Part shown: in pieces, positions 44,924-53,177 of the stretch
How the letters are laid out: the number at the start of each line of letters is the position of its first letter
Position numbering within the stretch: position 1 is the first letter of the stretch
The notes under the pieces: generated by a model
The model's input: the letters and a program-made list of their open reading frames with translations, nothing else
Databases searched by the model: none
What the model was told of the DNA's origin: nothing
Translations under genes and position numbers: made by a program
Source: Candidatus Nitronereus thalassa
GTDB lineage: Bacteria > Nitrospirota > Nitrospiria > Nitrospirales > UBA8639
NCBI RefSeq assembly: GCF_032191465.1
Contig: NZ_JAQOUE010000002.1
Span: 62,001 to 126,000, forward strand
Reading direction: 5' to 3'
DNA length: 64,000 nt

Positions 44924-45709
44924 ATGAAGCAAGTGCTTACCATTGCAGGTTCCGATTCTGGTGGCGGAGCTGGCATTCAGGCCGATCTCAAAGCCATGTC
45001 CGCCAATGGCACATTCGCCATGTCCGTGATTACGTCAATTACCGCGCAAAATACCAAGGGGGTCACCGCTATCCACGACCTTCCCGACACGATCATTGAA
45101 GCGCAAATCGATGCCATTTTCGACGACTTTGAGGTCGCCGCCGTAAAAACCGGAATGCTTTCCACGGCAACGACTACCGCACTCGTGGGAAGAAAGATGA
45201 AGCAATACGGCGTCACCAAATTAGTCGTCGATCCCGTCATGGTGTCGAAAAGCGGTCATGAGCTATTACAACCCAATGCGATTGATTGGCTGAAACAAGA
45301 CCTCATCCCTTTGGCCTACCTTCTGACACCAAATATTCCCGAAGCCGAACGTTTGACGGGCCTCACGATACGATCCCTTCCCGAAGCTCGCGAAGCGGCC
45401 AAAGCCCTGCACAAACTCGGGTGCCAACATGTCTTGATTAAGGGTGGGCACTTATTAGAACGGCCCGCCACAGACTTGCTATACGATGGCCGGTTTTTCC
45501 GAATGTATAAAGGCGAGTTTATCGATACCACCACCACACATGGCACGGGATGCACCTATGCCTCAGCCATTGCCGCCCAATTGGCACTCGGCAAACCCAT
45601 TGCCGATGCCATTGAAACAGCCAAAACGTACACGACGTCGGCCATTCGCCATGGATTGTCCATTGGCCATGGGCATGGCCCCACCAACCATTTCTTTTTT
45701 CTCCAGTAA
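44924..45709 (+). CDS. thiD: hydroxymethylpyrimidine/phosphomethylpyrimidine kinase
   Basis: A 261-residue kinase of thiamine synthesis that phosphorylates HMP and HMP-P. The ribokinase-like fold starts VLTIAGSDSGGGAGIQADLK and has the anion hole and catalytic Asp in DTTTTHGTGCTYASAIAAQL. The length is usual. No other thiamine genes lie nearby. The start ATG 44924 has only a weak ribosome site. Confidence 0.95.
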   Translation: MKQVLTIAGSDSGGGAGIQADLKAMSANGTFAMSVITSITAQNTKGVTAIHDLPDTIIEAQIDAIFDDFEVAAVKTGMLSTATTTALVGRKMKQYGVTKLVVDPVMVSKSGHELLQPNAIDWLKQDLIPLAYLLTPNIPEAERLTGLTIRSLPEAREAAKALHKLGCQHVLIKGGHLLERPATDLLYDGRFFRMYKGEFIDTTTTHGTGCTYASAIAAQLALGKPIADAIETAKTYTTSAIRHGLSIGHGHGPTNHFFFLQ

Positions 45710-45802
45710 CTCGCCTCACAACCCTTTCGCTTTACTGCCTAACGCGTTAATATTCCCATACACTTTTGGCAACAACCGCGCTCAGGCTCTCGGAAATTTT
45801 TC

Positions 45803-46603
45803 ATGAAAGCCAAGGAAACAACACTCCGACTTGAACATTCTGGAGGCCATACGTCCGCCATCTTAATGGAACCAGGCGATGATGCCACCAGTATAGTCAT
45901 CCTTGGCCATGGGTTTCTTTCGAATAAAGACAGTCGCACCAACCTTCGGCTTACAGAATTGCTCACCTCGAAGGGACTCAGCACGCTTCGCTTTGATTGG
46001 ATCGGCATGGGAGATTCGGGTGGACGGTTTGCCGAAATCACCCTCTCAGCATGCTGCACCCAATTGAACTATTTGATCAATGACATGAAAAATAGAGGCT
46101 ATCGAGACATTGGACTCATCGGGTCGAGTTTTGGAGGACTCGTCGCGATTTTGGTCGCTGCCGATCATCCTGAGCTGTTTGCCCTGGGGTTGAAATGTCC
46201 TGTCCCAGACTTTCCGGAAATGTTGGAATGTGAATTTGGACAACAGGGCATCGAGGAATGGAAACGCACCAACACCATTCCCAACGTGACCGGCGGGTCC
46301 GAGCCCATCGCCTTAGATTTTGCATTTCACGAGGATTGCTGCCAATACAATGCCTATGAACAAGCCGCGAAGATCAGCACTCCCTGTGTAATCGTTCATG
46401 GCGAACAAGACGAGCTGGTGCCCATTCATCAAATACACCGATTAGTAGAAAGCCTCCCTGGAGAAAAAAATCTTCGTTTGCTCCCGGAGGCGAACCATCA
46501 CTTTGGACGGCCTGAAGACTTTCGGGTTATGAGCTTGGCCTTGACCGAATGGATAGTCACCCATTCCCCATCTTCCCAATCTACCGCAAAGGTCCCTTCC
46601 TAA
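45803..46603 (+). CDS. alpha/beta-hydrolase
   Basis: A 266-residue cytoplasmic hydrolase with SIVILGHGFLSNKDSRTN, the nucleophile elbow in IGLIGSSFGGLVAIL, Asp in IVHGEQDELVPIHQ and the catalytic His in LLPEANHHFGRPEDF. It resembles acyl-CoA- or peptide-type hydrolases (the family also called dienelactone hydrolase-like). The substrate is unknown. Its stop overlaps the start of the next gene by one base (TAATG). Confidence 0.85.
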   Translation: MKAKETTLRLEHSGGHTSAILMEPGDDATSIVILGHGFLSNKDSRTNLRLTELLTSKGLSTLRFDWIGMGDSGGRFAEITLSACCTQLNYLINDMKNRGYRDIGLIGSSFGGLVAILVAADHPELFALGLKCPVPDFPEMLECEFGQQGIEEWKRTNTIPNVTGGSEPIALDFAFHEDCCQYNAYEQAAKISTPCVIVHGEQDELVPIHQIHRLVESLPGEKNLRLLPEANHHFGRPEDFRVMSLALTEWIVTHSPSSQSTAKVPS

Positions 46604-47070
46604 TGGAAACGTCCCACTTGCTCCGCGAAGAACAATTGGAAGTCGTGAGAATTTTATACCCCTGGTACAAAGAGGAAGTCTTTCGCCGACGGGAACAAAT
46701 GATTCGCTTGACCGCCTTTGGCAGCGCATTTCTTGTGCTACTACTCATTACCATTCTCGCCCTTGCGCCGCCGTATCCGGTAGATCCCATCGTTAAAATT
46801 TTTTCGATGACCGGGGTCGCATTATTTTCAGCGCTCTTTATCTACCTCATCCTCCAACAGCGCGACCGGCATCGTTTGGCCAAACAAACGTTGGTCGAAA
46901 TTGAAAAAGTGCTCGGCTTGTATGAAAAAGGATTGTACCTGGAAGAAAAAACTCTCTACCCGGAAGACTGGCAAATTGCCTGGACCACGGATCGAAGCGT
47001 CACCATCTACGTCGCAGTTGTCGCGGCACTTGCGGTTCTGGTGATTGCGGCTGTGCTGGCCAAAGGATAA
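46603..47070 (+). CDS. membrane protein with two hydrophobic regions, unknown
   Basis: A 155-residue protein starting at ATG 46603. It has a basic N-terminal helix (REEQLEVVRILYPWYKEEVF), two membrane segments (FGSAFLVLLLITILALAPP and MTGVALFSALFIYLILQQ), a charged helix, and a C-terminal membrane segment (YVAVVAALAVLVIAAVLA). The TAATG overlap with the hydrolase gene suggests translational coupling. The function is not known. Confidence 0.8.
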   Translation: METSHLLREEQLEVVRILYPWYKEEVFRRREQMIRLTAFGSAFLVLLLITILALAPPYPVDPIVKIFSMTGVALFSALFIYLILQQRDRHRLAKQTLVEIEKVLGLYEKGLYLEEKTLYPEDWQIAWTTDRSVTIYVAVVAALAVLVIAAVLAKG

Positions 47071-47144
47071 GGGATTGGTTGTGATCCACCACATAAAGGT
47101 TCCGTGTATACCGAGCCACGCCCCCATCGAAAGGGGATTTAGCC

Positions 47145-47654
47145 ATGATTAAACCCTTTCGTGGAATCCTGCCTACCATCACATCGAGCGCCTTTATCGA
47201 AGAGACTGCCGTCGTCATTGGGGATGTGGTCATCGAATCCGAATCGAGTGTGTGGTTTAACTCTGTGGTTCGTGGAGACGTGCATTACATTCGCATCGGC
47301 CATCGAACCAACATCCAGGACCTGAGTCTTCTTCATGTCACCCACGACACCCACCCGTTGATCATTGGAGACGATGTCACCGTCGGGCACCACGTGGTGC
47401 TCCATGGCTGCACGATTCACAATCGGGTTCTCATCGGGATGGGCAGCATTGTTATGGACGGTGCGGTCATCGAGGACGATTGCATAATTGGCGCAGGCTC
47501 GTTAGTCACAGAAGACATGGTCATACCCTCTGGCAGCCTCGCTCTAGGCTCGCCCGCTCGCGTCAAACGCCCGTTGAACGATCAAGAAGTCGCCTGGCTC
47601 AAGGAATCAGCAAGCAATTATGTACGTTATGCCCGCCAATACCTGACAGATTAG
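47145..47654 (+). CDS. gamma-class carbonic anhydrase-like protein
   Basis: A 169-residue left-handed beta-helix protein. It has VVIGDVVIESESSVWFNSVV, RGDVHYIRIGHRTNIQDLS, HVTHDTHPLIIGDD and VTVGHHVVLHGCTI, which supply the His ligands of the gamma-carbonic anhydrase family. Many members are assembly or acyl-type proteins without known activity. AAAGGGG lies upstream of ATG 47145. It is followed by an SDR-type gene. Confidence 0.9.
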   Translation: MIKPFRGILPTITSSAFIEETAVVIGDVVIESESSVWFNSVVRGDVHYIRIGHRTNIQDLSLLHVTHDTHPLIIGDDVTVGHHVVLHGCTIHNRVLIGMGSIVMDGAVIEDDCIIGAGSLVTEDMVIPSGSLALGSPARVKRPLNDQEVAWLKESASNYVRYARQYLTD

Positions 47655-47702
47655 CAGGTTGCAGGAGACATCACGATTTTCCCCGACCCTCCCCTTCCCC
47701 TC

Positions 47703-48482
47703 GTGATCTTAGGCGCTGGTTATACCGGAAGGGTTCTCTATCACCAAGCGTTGGAACAAGGATGGATAGTTTACGCTAGCAGTCGGACCCCTGAAGCTCA
47801 CTTACCTTATGTGGACCCTCTCGCTCGAATTCTTTTTGACTTAGAACAAACAAGCACCTGGCAAAACCTTCCCACTCCGTCCCACATTGTGTGGTGTTTT
47901 CCGACCTTACCAGGACCTATGGCCGCCGAGCTTGCCGAGAACCTAACTAATAAGGGATGTCGGCTTCTTCTCTTAGGAAGCACCTCAGCCTATCCACCAA
48001 AGGCTGAAGATTTGACCGATGAACGATGCGAAATTAACAAGACTCTTCCCCGAGTACAGAGCGAAGAACATTTGCGAGAGGCCTACGGCGCCATCGTCCT
48101 GAGACTCGCCGGCCTGTACGGCCCAGGCCGGCATGTCTTGAATTGGATTCGAAGGGGAAAAATTAGAAACACTCCCCGCTACGTCAATCTCATTCATATT
48201 GAAGATGTGGCTGCGTTAAGTCTTGCCGCCTTGCAACAAGCCTCGCCGGGATCAAGTTACATCGTCAGCGATGGGACGCCCCGGCTTTGGGCAGACATTT
48301 GTGAGTACGCTTCGACTCAATGGCACATCCCCATCCCCGAACCGACCACGCCAAAGGACGCAGGAAAACGCTTGTCGCCTCAAAAAATATTACATGAGTT
48401 GCAATATGAATTAAGGCATCCTGATCTGTTTAAAGAATTAGATGAGATTGAGAGGGAGGGGGAAGAGATTATTGAAACCTGA
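47703..48482 (+). CDS. SDR/epimerase-like oxidoreductase (YeeZ-type)
   Basis: A 259-residue protein with the NAD-binding start LVILGAGYTGRVLYHQALEQ and later GAIVLRLAGLYGPGRHVLNWI plus VNLIHIEDVAALSLAAL, typical of extended SDR proteins close to YeeZ. The substrate is unknown. The frame can be read from GTG 47703, but a better ribosome site (AGGAG) lies before an ACG or ATT codon about 30 bases upstream. The real start may therefore be earlier and non-standard. Confidence 0.8.
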   Translation: MILGAGYTGRVLYHQALEQGWIVYASSRTPEAHLPYVDPLARILFDLEQTSTWQNLPTPSHIVWCFPTLPGPMAAELAENLTNKGCRLLLLGSTSAYPPKAEDLTDERCEINKTLPRVQSEEHLREAYGAIVLRLAGLYGPGRHVLNWIRRGKIRNTPRYVNLIHIEDVAALSLAALQQASPGSSYIVSDGTPRLWADICEYASTQWHIPIPEPTTPKDAGKRLSPQKILHELQYELRHPDLFKELDEIEREGEEIIET

Positions 48483-48973
48483 AGGATTCTTTCTGAAGAA
48501 TTTATTATATGTGGGCTTTCGCGCCCACACGACGAGGTTCTTTTGTTTCGGCAAAAGGACCCAAAACCATTTTCGCCCGTGCGCGGCCCTACGGGTCCCT
48601 TCGGCTTCGCCCTGAATAAGATGGCTCAGGAACTCGCGCTGCTCAAATAGCCTTCGCCAAAGAAGCCGATTCAGGGCGAAGCCGGAGCCGCGCCCAACGC
48701 GGATTGAAAAAAGCTTGTGACATTGACTGCCACCCTAGACTCTCACGCAAAGATTTGACCCTTTATGAAATCAAAATGCTTGTACAACTTGGCATCCGCT
48801 ACCTTCTGGGTAGCTAGGATATAATGGCTCACTTAGTTTAGAATGTTCGACCTCAGGGTTGAATGTGGCCGCTAAAAACCGACAGCTTAGGAAATCCTCC
48901 GGCTGTTAGCGTCTTAACAACTATTGAAAATTAAAAAATTTTTAGAAAACATACAATGTTTGATTCAGAACGC
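48483..48973. other. intergenic region with one structured repeat copy
   Basis: About 490 bases. They hold repeat copy A (48510-48706) and a TATAAT at 48820-48825 without a good -35 partner. No other gene is supported. Confidence 0.5.
48510..48706 (-). repeat. structured interspersed repeat, copy A (inverted)
   Basis: On the minus strand it aligns with copies B and C but has diverged strongly inside. Landmarks are the CCGCGTTGGGCGCGG hairpin, TTTGGCGAAG, a pair of arms containing GGCTTCGCCCTGAAT and ATTCAGGGCGAAGCC, GGTTTTGGGTCCTTTTGCC, and the end hairpin TGTGGGC/GCCCACA. The arms keep pairing although their sequence differs from B and C. Confidence 0.85.
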
Positions 48974-49510
48974 ATGGGAATAAAAATCCTGAAATGTCTT
49001 TTTATTGTAGTTTTAATTGTGGCCTGTGATCCCTATACTTTTCAACTTCAACCGGATTTCACCCATCTTGACGTTCCTCAAGAGGGATATAATGTAAGAA
49101 TTTCAAAACAAGGAATCACCGTCGATCTCAAGGGGAATCAAACTCGATACTACGGTAGCACTTCAGGAAGGTTTTCAATGAAAATTATAAATGGCAGAAG
49201 TAACTCGATGACTTTGGACCAATCAAATTTTTCAATAAAAGTTGATGGTAGGCTTGTCCCAGAGGCTTCATTTCGACTACGCCCTGTGAAAGATTATTGG
49301 TCAAAGAATGACTTCACAAGTCTTCCCATTTTCGCTTTTAGTAGTCCAATTGAGCGCATCACAATAAATCCAAACCAATCTAATGTTGTACTAATTGAAT
49401 ATTCATTTAGTTTCAATACTCCAGGTGCAAGTATGAGCTTCGTCTTTGACTTAGAGGAAAATGTAAATATACAAGGTAAAATTTCTTTTGAAACCCGATT
49501 TGTGTTTTAA
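48974..49510 (+). CDS. lipoprotein, unknown
   Basis: From ATG 48974 the 178-residue product has a lipoprotein signal ending in LIVAC (Cys18). A beta-rich periplasmic part follows (YNVRISKQGITVDLKGNQTR, then FSMKIINGRSNSM, then NVVLIEYSFSFN). The base composition is more AT-rich than its neighbours. It is bracketed by repeats A and B, which suggests it arrived with this segment. An alternative start at 48956 gives six more residues. No family is recognised. Confidence 0.7.
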   Translation: MGIKILKCLFIVVLIVACDPYTFQLQPDFTHLDVPQEGYNVRISKQGITVDLKGNQTRYYGSTSGRFSMKIINGRSNSMTLDQSNFSIKVDGRLVPEASFRLRPVKDYWSKNDFTSLPIFAFSSPIERITINPNQSNVVLIEYSFSFNTPGASMSFVFDLEENVNIQGKISFETRFVF

Positions 49511-49606
49511 ATTTCTACAGTAAGATTTATGTGTCACTTTTGGGGTTGAAGGTTGGGAGCAAATCTTTGATTGAGAATTTTGCAAAATCAAAATTTTCCA
49601 ACACTC

Positions 49607-49836
49607 CCTTCACCCCGCGTTGGGTGCGGCTGGGCCACCGCTCCGAATCCTACTTCTCTGGCGAAGACTGTCTGAGCGTAGCGAGTTTCTGAGCCATAAT
49701 GATTCGGGGTGGTGGACCAGGAACCCCGGAGAGCCTGTTTCTGAACAGGATCGGAGGGGCCGCGCACAGGCAAGAATGGTTTTGGACACTTTTGCCGAAA
49801 CAAAAGTGTCTCGTCGCGTGGGGGCGACACCCCACA
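49607..49836 (+). repeat. structured interspersed repeat, copy B
   Basis: It carries CCGCGTTGGGTGCGG, CCGAATCCTAC...GATTCGGGG arms, TGGCGAAGACTGTCTGAGC, a GACACTTTTG...CAAAAGTGTC hairpin and the end hairpin GTGGGG...CCCCAC. Copy C matches it closely in the same orientation. Confidence 0.9.
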
Positions 49837-49840
49837 TAAA

Positions 49841-49900
49841 ATATTTCTTCAACGAAGCCTATCTTCGGCAAAAACAAAACCAACCTAGATTTCCGAAAGC
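49841..49900 (+). repeat. short repeat next to copy B (matches region upstream of cld)
   Basis: The stretch AATATTTCTTCAACGAAGCC, then TATCTTCGGCAAA and CAACC, is matched at 50985-51055 by AATATTTTTCCAACGAAACC, then TATCTTCCTCAAA and CAACC. The two flanks of the cld gene therefore share sequence beyond the main repeat. Confidence 0.6.
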
Positions 49901-50016
49901 TAAAGTCCGTTCCTATTGTTGAAATTTTGAGCGAATTAAGAATACAAAAAAACTTAGCCCAGCGGTATTCAACGCAAGATATCCTTGTAATAATTTTGCT
50001 CTCCAAAATTCTCAAG

Positions 50017-50113
50017 AAAGGATTTGACTACAAGGAACCTTTAGCCTCAGACCAGTTTTTCACCGGTGGTTCCTATCGACATGTAGTCGATTAGGAACCA
50101 CCATGAATCCTTT
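50017..50113. repeat. nested inverted repeat downstream of cld
   Basis: The outer arms AAAGGATT (50017-50024) and AATCCTTT (50106-50113) enclose inner arms GGTGGTTCCTA and TAGGAACCACC, with TCGAC/GTCGA inside them. The left side also holds GACTACAAGGAACC, which can pair with GGTTCCT and GTAGTC, so two exclusive folds are possible. There is no T-run, so it is not a standard terminator. Confidence 0.6.
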
Positions 50114-50138
50114 CTGGTTACAAATCGGTCCTCAAGAG

Positions 50139-50906
50139 TTATTTTGACAATAAGGCTCCTACCTCGTTCCAAGACTTTAAAGTTCCTAAGACGGTGGGAC
50201 TCCCAAGCCGGACGTTATATTGATCTTCCTTTACCATCCGTAGGGCCAGAACCAGGTTATTGAAATCCTCCAAATTATTGGTTTCGAAAATGGTAATAAA
50301 GTCCGCATCGGCGAGACCTGTGGCGTGGTAGAGCTTTCTTTTCACCGTTTTCAAATAGGGCAGAGTGGGTACGGTGTGTTCTCGAATCAAGGCTACACGT
50401 TCTTCCTTGGGCAGATTCCACCATTCCGCGCTTTTCCTGGTCGGAATCATAATCACGTAGGTCGATGGATCGCCTTCATACTTGGCGGCTTTGAGTTGGG
50501 CCAAGAGATCCGGGAATTCTGGGGCATAATTCAGGCCTTTGGTAATACCGCTGATAGTAAATTCCAGATCAAGATGTTGCCCTAATCCTGACCCTGCAAG
50601 TTTGGTAAGCAGTTCCTGATTGATCTTTGCCTCAGAGGATTGTAGCCGAATCAAGAAATGGGAATCGGTCGTTAGTCCATAGGTCCAATAGGAATCAAGA
50701 GTGATTTGATCTTTAAAGGACTCGACCACCGCCGTCGCCTCCTGAACTCCTTTGGCCTTCTCTTCAATAGAAAGCCTTGTCCACGTAGGGTTGACTTTGA
50801 AGAGGGCAAACGTGCCATGCACTTGGGAACCTGCCGCCAGGGTTAAGGCCGGATTACCTACCAAAAATACCAAGAAACTCATCAACATAACCCTGAAAAT
50901 ATGCAT
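50139..50906 (-). CDS. cld: chlorite dismutase
   Basis: A 255-residue exported haem enzyme that converts chlorite to chloride and oxygen. The signal peptide covers about residues 1-25 (VFLVGNPALTLAA). The C-terminal haem-binding half has REHTVPTLPYLKTVKRKLYH: His177 is the expected proximal haem ligand and Arg190 the distal catalytic residue, 13 positions apart as in characterised enzymes. Further landmarks are FITIFETNNLEDFNNLVLAL and PTVLGT. The length fits the long periplasmic form. AAGGAGG four bases before the ATG fixes the start. Its flanks carry copies of structured repeats, and cld is known to move between bacteria. Confidence 0.96.
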   Translation of the reverse strand: MHIFRVMLMSFLVFLVGNPALTLAAGSQVHGTFALFKVNPTWTRLSIEEKAKGVQEATAVVESFKDQITLDSYWTYGLTTDSHFLIRLQSSEAKINQELLTKLAGSGLGQHLDLEFTISGITKGLNYAPEFPDLLAQLKAAKYEGDPSTYVIMIPTRKSAEWWNLPKEERVALIREHTVPTLPYLKTVKRKLYHATGLADADFITIFETNNLEDFNNLVLALRMVKEDQYNVRLGSPTVLGTLKSWNEVGALLSK

Positions 50907-50984
50907 AAAACCTCCTTAAAAGGATAAAGAAATCTGGATTGCCGAGAATAGGGTCTATCGATGTAGTGTTTCGTTACAACCTTT

Positions 50985-51055
50985 AATATTTTTCCAACGA
51001 AACCTATCTTCCTCAAAGAACAGGCAACCAAAATTCTCGATTAAAAACGTCGGGA
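50985..51055 (+). repeat. short repeat upstream of cld
   Basis: It matches 49841-49900 in its first half. Its second half (TTCTCGATTAAAAACGTCGG) resembles the repeat at 51400-51430 (ATCCCCGAAAACAAACGTCG). Confidence 0.6.
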
Positions 51056-51112
51056 ATGAACACACCTGAAACCTTTTGCCGAGTTTTGGAGTCTTAAGAA
51101 TACCAAAGGTTC

Positions 51113-51314
51113 CGCTTCACCCGCGTTAGGCGCGGCTGGGCCGCCGCCCCGAATCCTACCTCTTTGGCGAAGACTGTCTGAGCCCAGCGAGTTTCTGAGC
51201 CATAATGATTCGGGGCGGTGGACCAGGCACCCGCTGGGCCGCGCACGGGCATGAATGGTTTTGGGCACTTTTGCCGAAAAAAAAGTGCCTCGTCGTGTGG
51301 GGGCGACTCCCCAC
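51113..51314 (+). repeat. structured interspersed repeat, copy C
   Basis: It has the same order of blocks as copy B: CCGCGTTAGGCGCGG, CGCCCCGAATC and GATTCGGGGCG arms, TTTGGCGAAGACTGTCTGAG, GGCACTTTT...AAAAGTGCC and GTGGGG...CCCCAC. Paired arms have changed together compared with copy B. Confidence 0.9.
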
Positions 51315-51349
51315 TAAGATAAAATGTATCGATGTAAATCTTAATAAGA

Positions 51350-51430
51350 GAGATCCTTCGCAATGCTCAGGACGACAGAAAAATGAAAAAGGAAAACCTG
51401 GATCCCCGAAAACAAACGTCGGGGATGACG
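51350..51430 (+). repeat. second dispersed repeat (CAGGACGACAG...ACGTCGGGGATGACGG)
   Basis: The stretch from about 51350 (GATCCTTCGCAATGCTCAGG, then ACGACAG) to GTCGGGGATGACGG at 51430 includes the arms CCCCG/CGGGG. Its second half recurs at about 51030-51052. It looks like a common bacterial intergenic repeat. Confidence 0.5.
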
Positions 51431-51504
51431 GAATAGAAGAAAAAGCCGAGAGATGTATTTCTGAGAATTGTGAATAGGAAGGTGAAGGATAAGAGACGGA
51501 GCCT

Positions 51505-52965
51505 TCATCCTGGTCGCACGAGCAGCAACACCGTTGCGCAGACCAGGGAATTATTCAATGCATGGGCTACCATGCCAGGCAAAATGCTTCCCGTCTTTTC
51601 ATAAGCCCAGGCCCACAACAACCCACTCCAAAAAATCGTGATCAACCCGAATGTTCCATACCCATGCGCTAACGAAAAAATCAGCGCACTTACAACCATC
51701 GCGATTGGTGCATTCCAATAACGACGCAAGGTGCTATAAAGCACGCCCCGGAAGACCAATTCCTCAAACAAGGGGGCCAAAATCGTATACGACAGCAGCG
51801 GAGGAAGGAGATCCCAGGCGGTGCCTTGAATCATGGTGGGATCGAACCAATCCGTCCAATGCAAAGAGGTCTCAAAATTCTGTGCAAAAAATCCAATCAC
51901 CCATCCCCCTCCGACGCCAAGCGTAAAGAGGGTTAACGCAAACCAGGTAACCCGGAGCCAGCCTCCTTCGACAATCTTTAACCCCACGGCTTGCCGAAGC
52001 GACAATCCGTTCGGTTGCCACAAATAGTAGTAGGCCAACCCAAGAATGGGTATATGAATGGAGATGGGAATAAGAAATTGGAGTACCGAGGGATCAAGAC
52101 CCGTGACCGAAAGACTAATAATCAATAAACTGGCGATACCACCGCCTCGAATCAACACCACCACTCCATTCCCGCCAGTCCACCGTGGAGGGAAGGACAC
52201 CTCTCCTACGCGAAGAGCTACAGCCCCGCCCCATTTCCATCGCCTCCAAAGCATAACCATGGCCATGAGGCCGCCCATGACGGCCATGATTTGGGCGCCA
52301 CCTAACAAACGATTGTTCGACACCAATCGCTGCGCATGACGTTGGCTGGCAGCTGCCAGGGATACCTGCAATCCCTCATCGTGACTTCGTTCGGCGATTT
52401 GTAACGCGATCCGCCGATAAAACCACCCACTCGGTAAATGCTCGGCAATTTGAGCTTGCAACGCGTGCGCCTGAATGGGGTCGACTTCTTCCGACAAGTA
52501 AGCGGCTTGGAGAACGGCACTATAAAAGGGAAAGGGTAAGGCCCAATCCTTCCACATGTGGACTTTCATTTGCACGGCATGAATCTGTCCCGCTTCCCCC
52601 TCTAATATCGCAAGGTAGAGGGCCGAAAGTGGATCAGTATTTATTTCCGTCAATTCCGAATACCATTCAATGCACTGCTGCAGTTCCTCCCCAGTAGGAT
52701 CGACCACGCTCATCATTTGCCGCTCCAAATCGGAAACCTGCTTCAATCCGTCTCGGAGCCCCATCACCTGATTCGTGATGATCTCTAACGCTCGCTCGGG
52801 TGAAGGAATTCGCTCCAATCGGGGCATGGACAGGTGGGCAAAAATCAGGAACCCCAGGCAGGCAAGGAATATCGTTCCGAAACACACTGTCACAAACAAG
52901 GAAAATTCGACAGGTGTCCTTTGGGTGTTAGCAGAAGCCGATTCTTGATAAGGCCAAGAAGTCAC
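51505..52965 (-). CDS. CPBP-family membrane protease
   Basis: A 486-residue membrane protein whose C-terminal 130 residues are a CPBP (Abi) intramembrane metalloprotease domain. Its three motifs are FEELVFRG (EExxxR), FSLAHGYGTFG (FxxxH) and HALNNS (HxxxN). The N-terminal part has one membrane segment followed by about 160 soluble, helical residues (with EWYSELTEINTDPLSALYLA) and more membrane segments. Such fusions are uncommon; the soluble part may bind substrate. The start is GTG 52965. It may process prenylated or other membrane proteins. Confidence 0.88.
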   Translation of the reverse strand: MTSWPYQESASANTQRTPVEFSLFVTVCFGTIFLACLGFLIFAHLSMPRLERIPSPERALEIITNQVMGLRDGLKQVSDLERQMMSVVDPTGEELQQCIEWYSELTEINTDPLSALYLAILEGEAGQIHAVQMKVHMWKDWALPFPFYSAVLQAAYLSEEVDPIQAHALQAQIAEHLPSGWFYRRIALQIAERSHDEGLQVSLAAASQRHAQRLVSNNRLLGGAQIMAVMGGLMAMVMLWRRWKWGGAVALRVGEVSFPPRWTGGNGVVVLIRGGGIASLLIISLSVTGLDPSVLQFLIPISIHIPILGLAYYYLWQPNGLSLRQAVGLKIVEGGWLRVTWFALTLFTLGVGGGWVIGFFAQNFETSLHWTDWFDPTMIQGTAWDLLPPLLSYTILAPLFEELVFRGVLYSTLRRYWNAPIAMVVSALIFSLAHGYGTFGLITIFWSGLLWAWAYEKTGSILPGMVAHALNNSLVCATVLLLVRPG

Positions 52966-53177
52966 AGTAATTCTTAATAACGGATGAATATTATCGAGGC
53001 AGTCTTTATATTGGGAACAATGATTACAGAATTAACAGAGGCTATTTCCTGGAATACCCTACCAGATGAGAGACCGTTTGAAATCCCAGACCATTGCCTC
53101 TTTCGGCCATTTTGCCCAAAGAGTGGAATCCTTGAGATGCCCCCGCTAGAATAGGCCCTCTAAAGGACGAACCATTG

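Larger units (their letters stand above)
49511..50138. other. intergenic region with repeat copy B and a nested inverted repeat
   Basis: About 630 bases without a supported gene. The stretch contains repeat copy B (49607-49836), a flanking similarity to the region upstream of cld (49841-49900), and a nested inverted repeat (50017-50113). Open frames over copy B are products of the repeat. Confidence 0.6.
50907..51504. other. intergenic region with repeats upstream of cld
   Basis: About 600 bases. They hold the short flank repeat (50985-51055), copy C (51113-51314) and a further common repeat type (51350-51430). No gene is supported; the open frames over copy C are shadows of the repeat. Confidence 0.6.

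Noticed and set aside
48820-48825. Perfect TATAAT upstream of the lipoprotein at 48974
   Set aside because: No -35 hexamer lies at 16-18 bases, so it is not listed as a promoter.
49588-49852. Open frames with Arg/Pro-rich products over repeat copy B (and similar ones at 51041-51363)
   Set aside because: They follow the repeat and its hairpins, have no ribosome site, and are known types of spurious ORF; the repeat explains them.
50139-50906. First reading that the catalytic arginine of Cld was replaced by Asn in FETNNLEDF
   Set aside because: The catalytic pair is His177 in REHT and Arg190 in VKRK, 13 residues apart; both are present.
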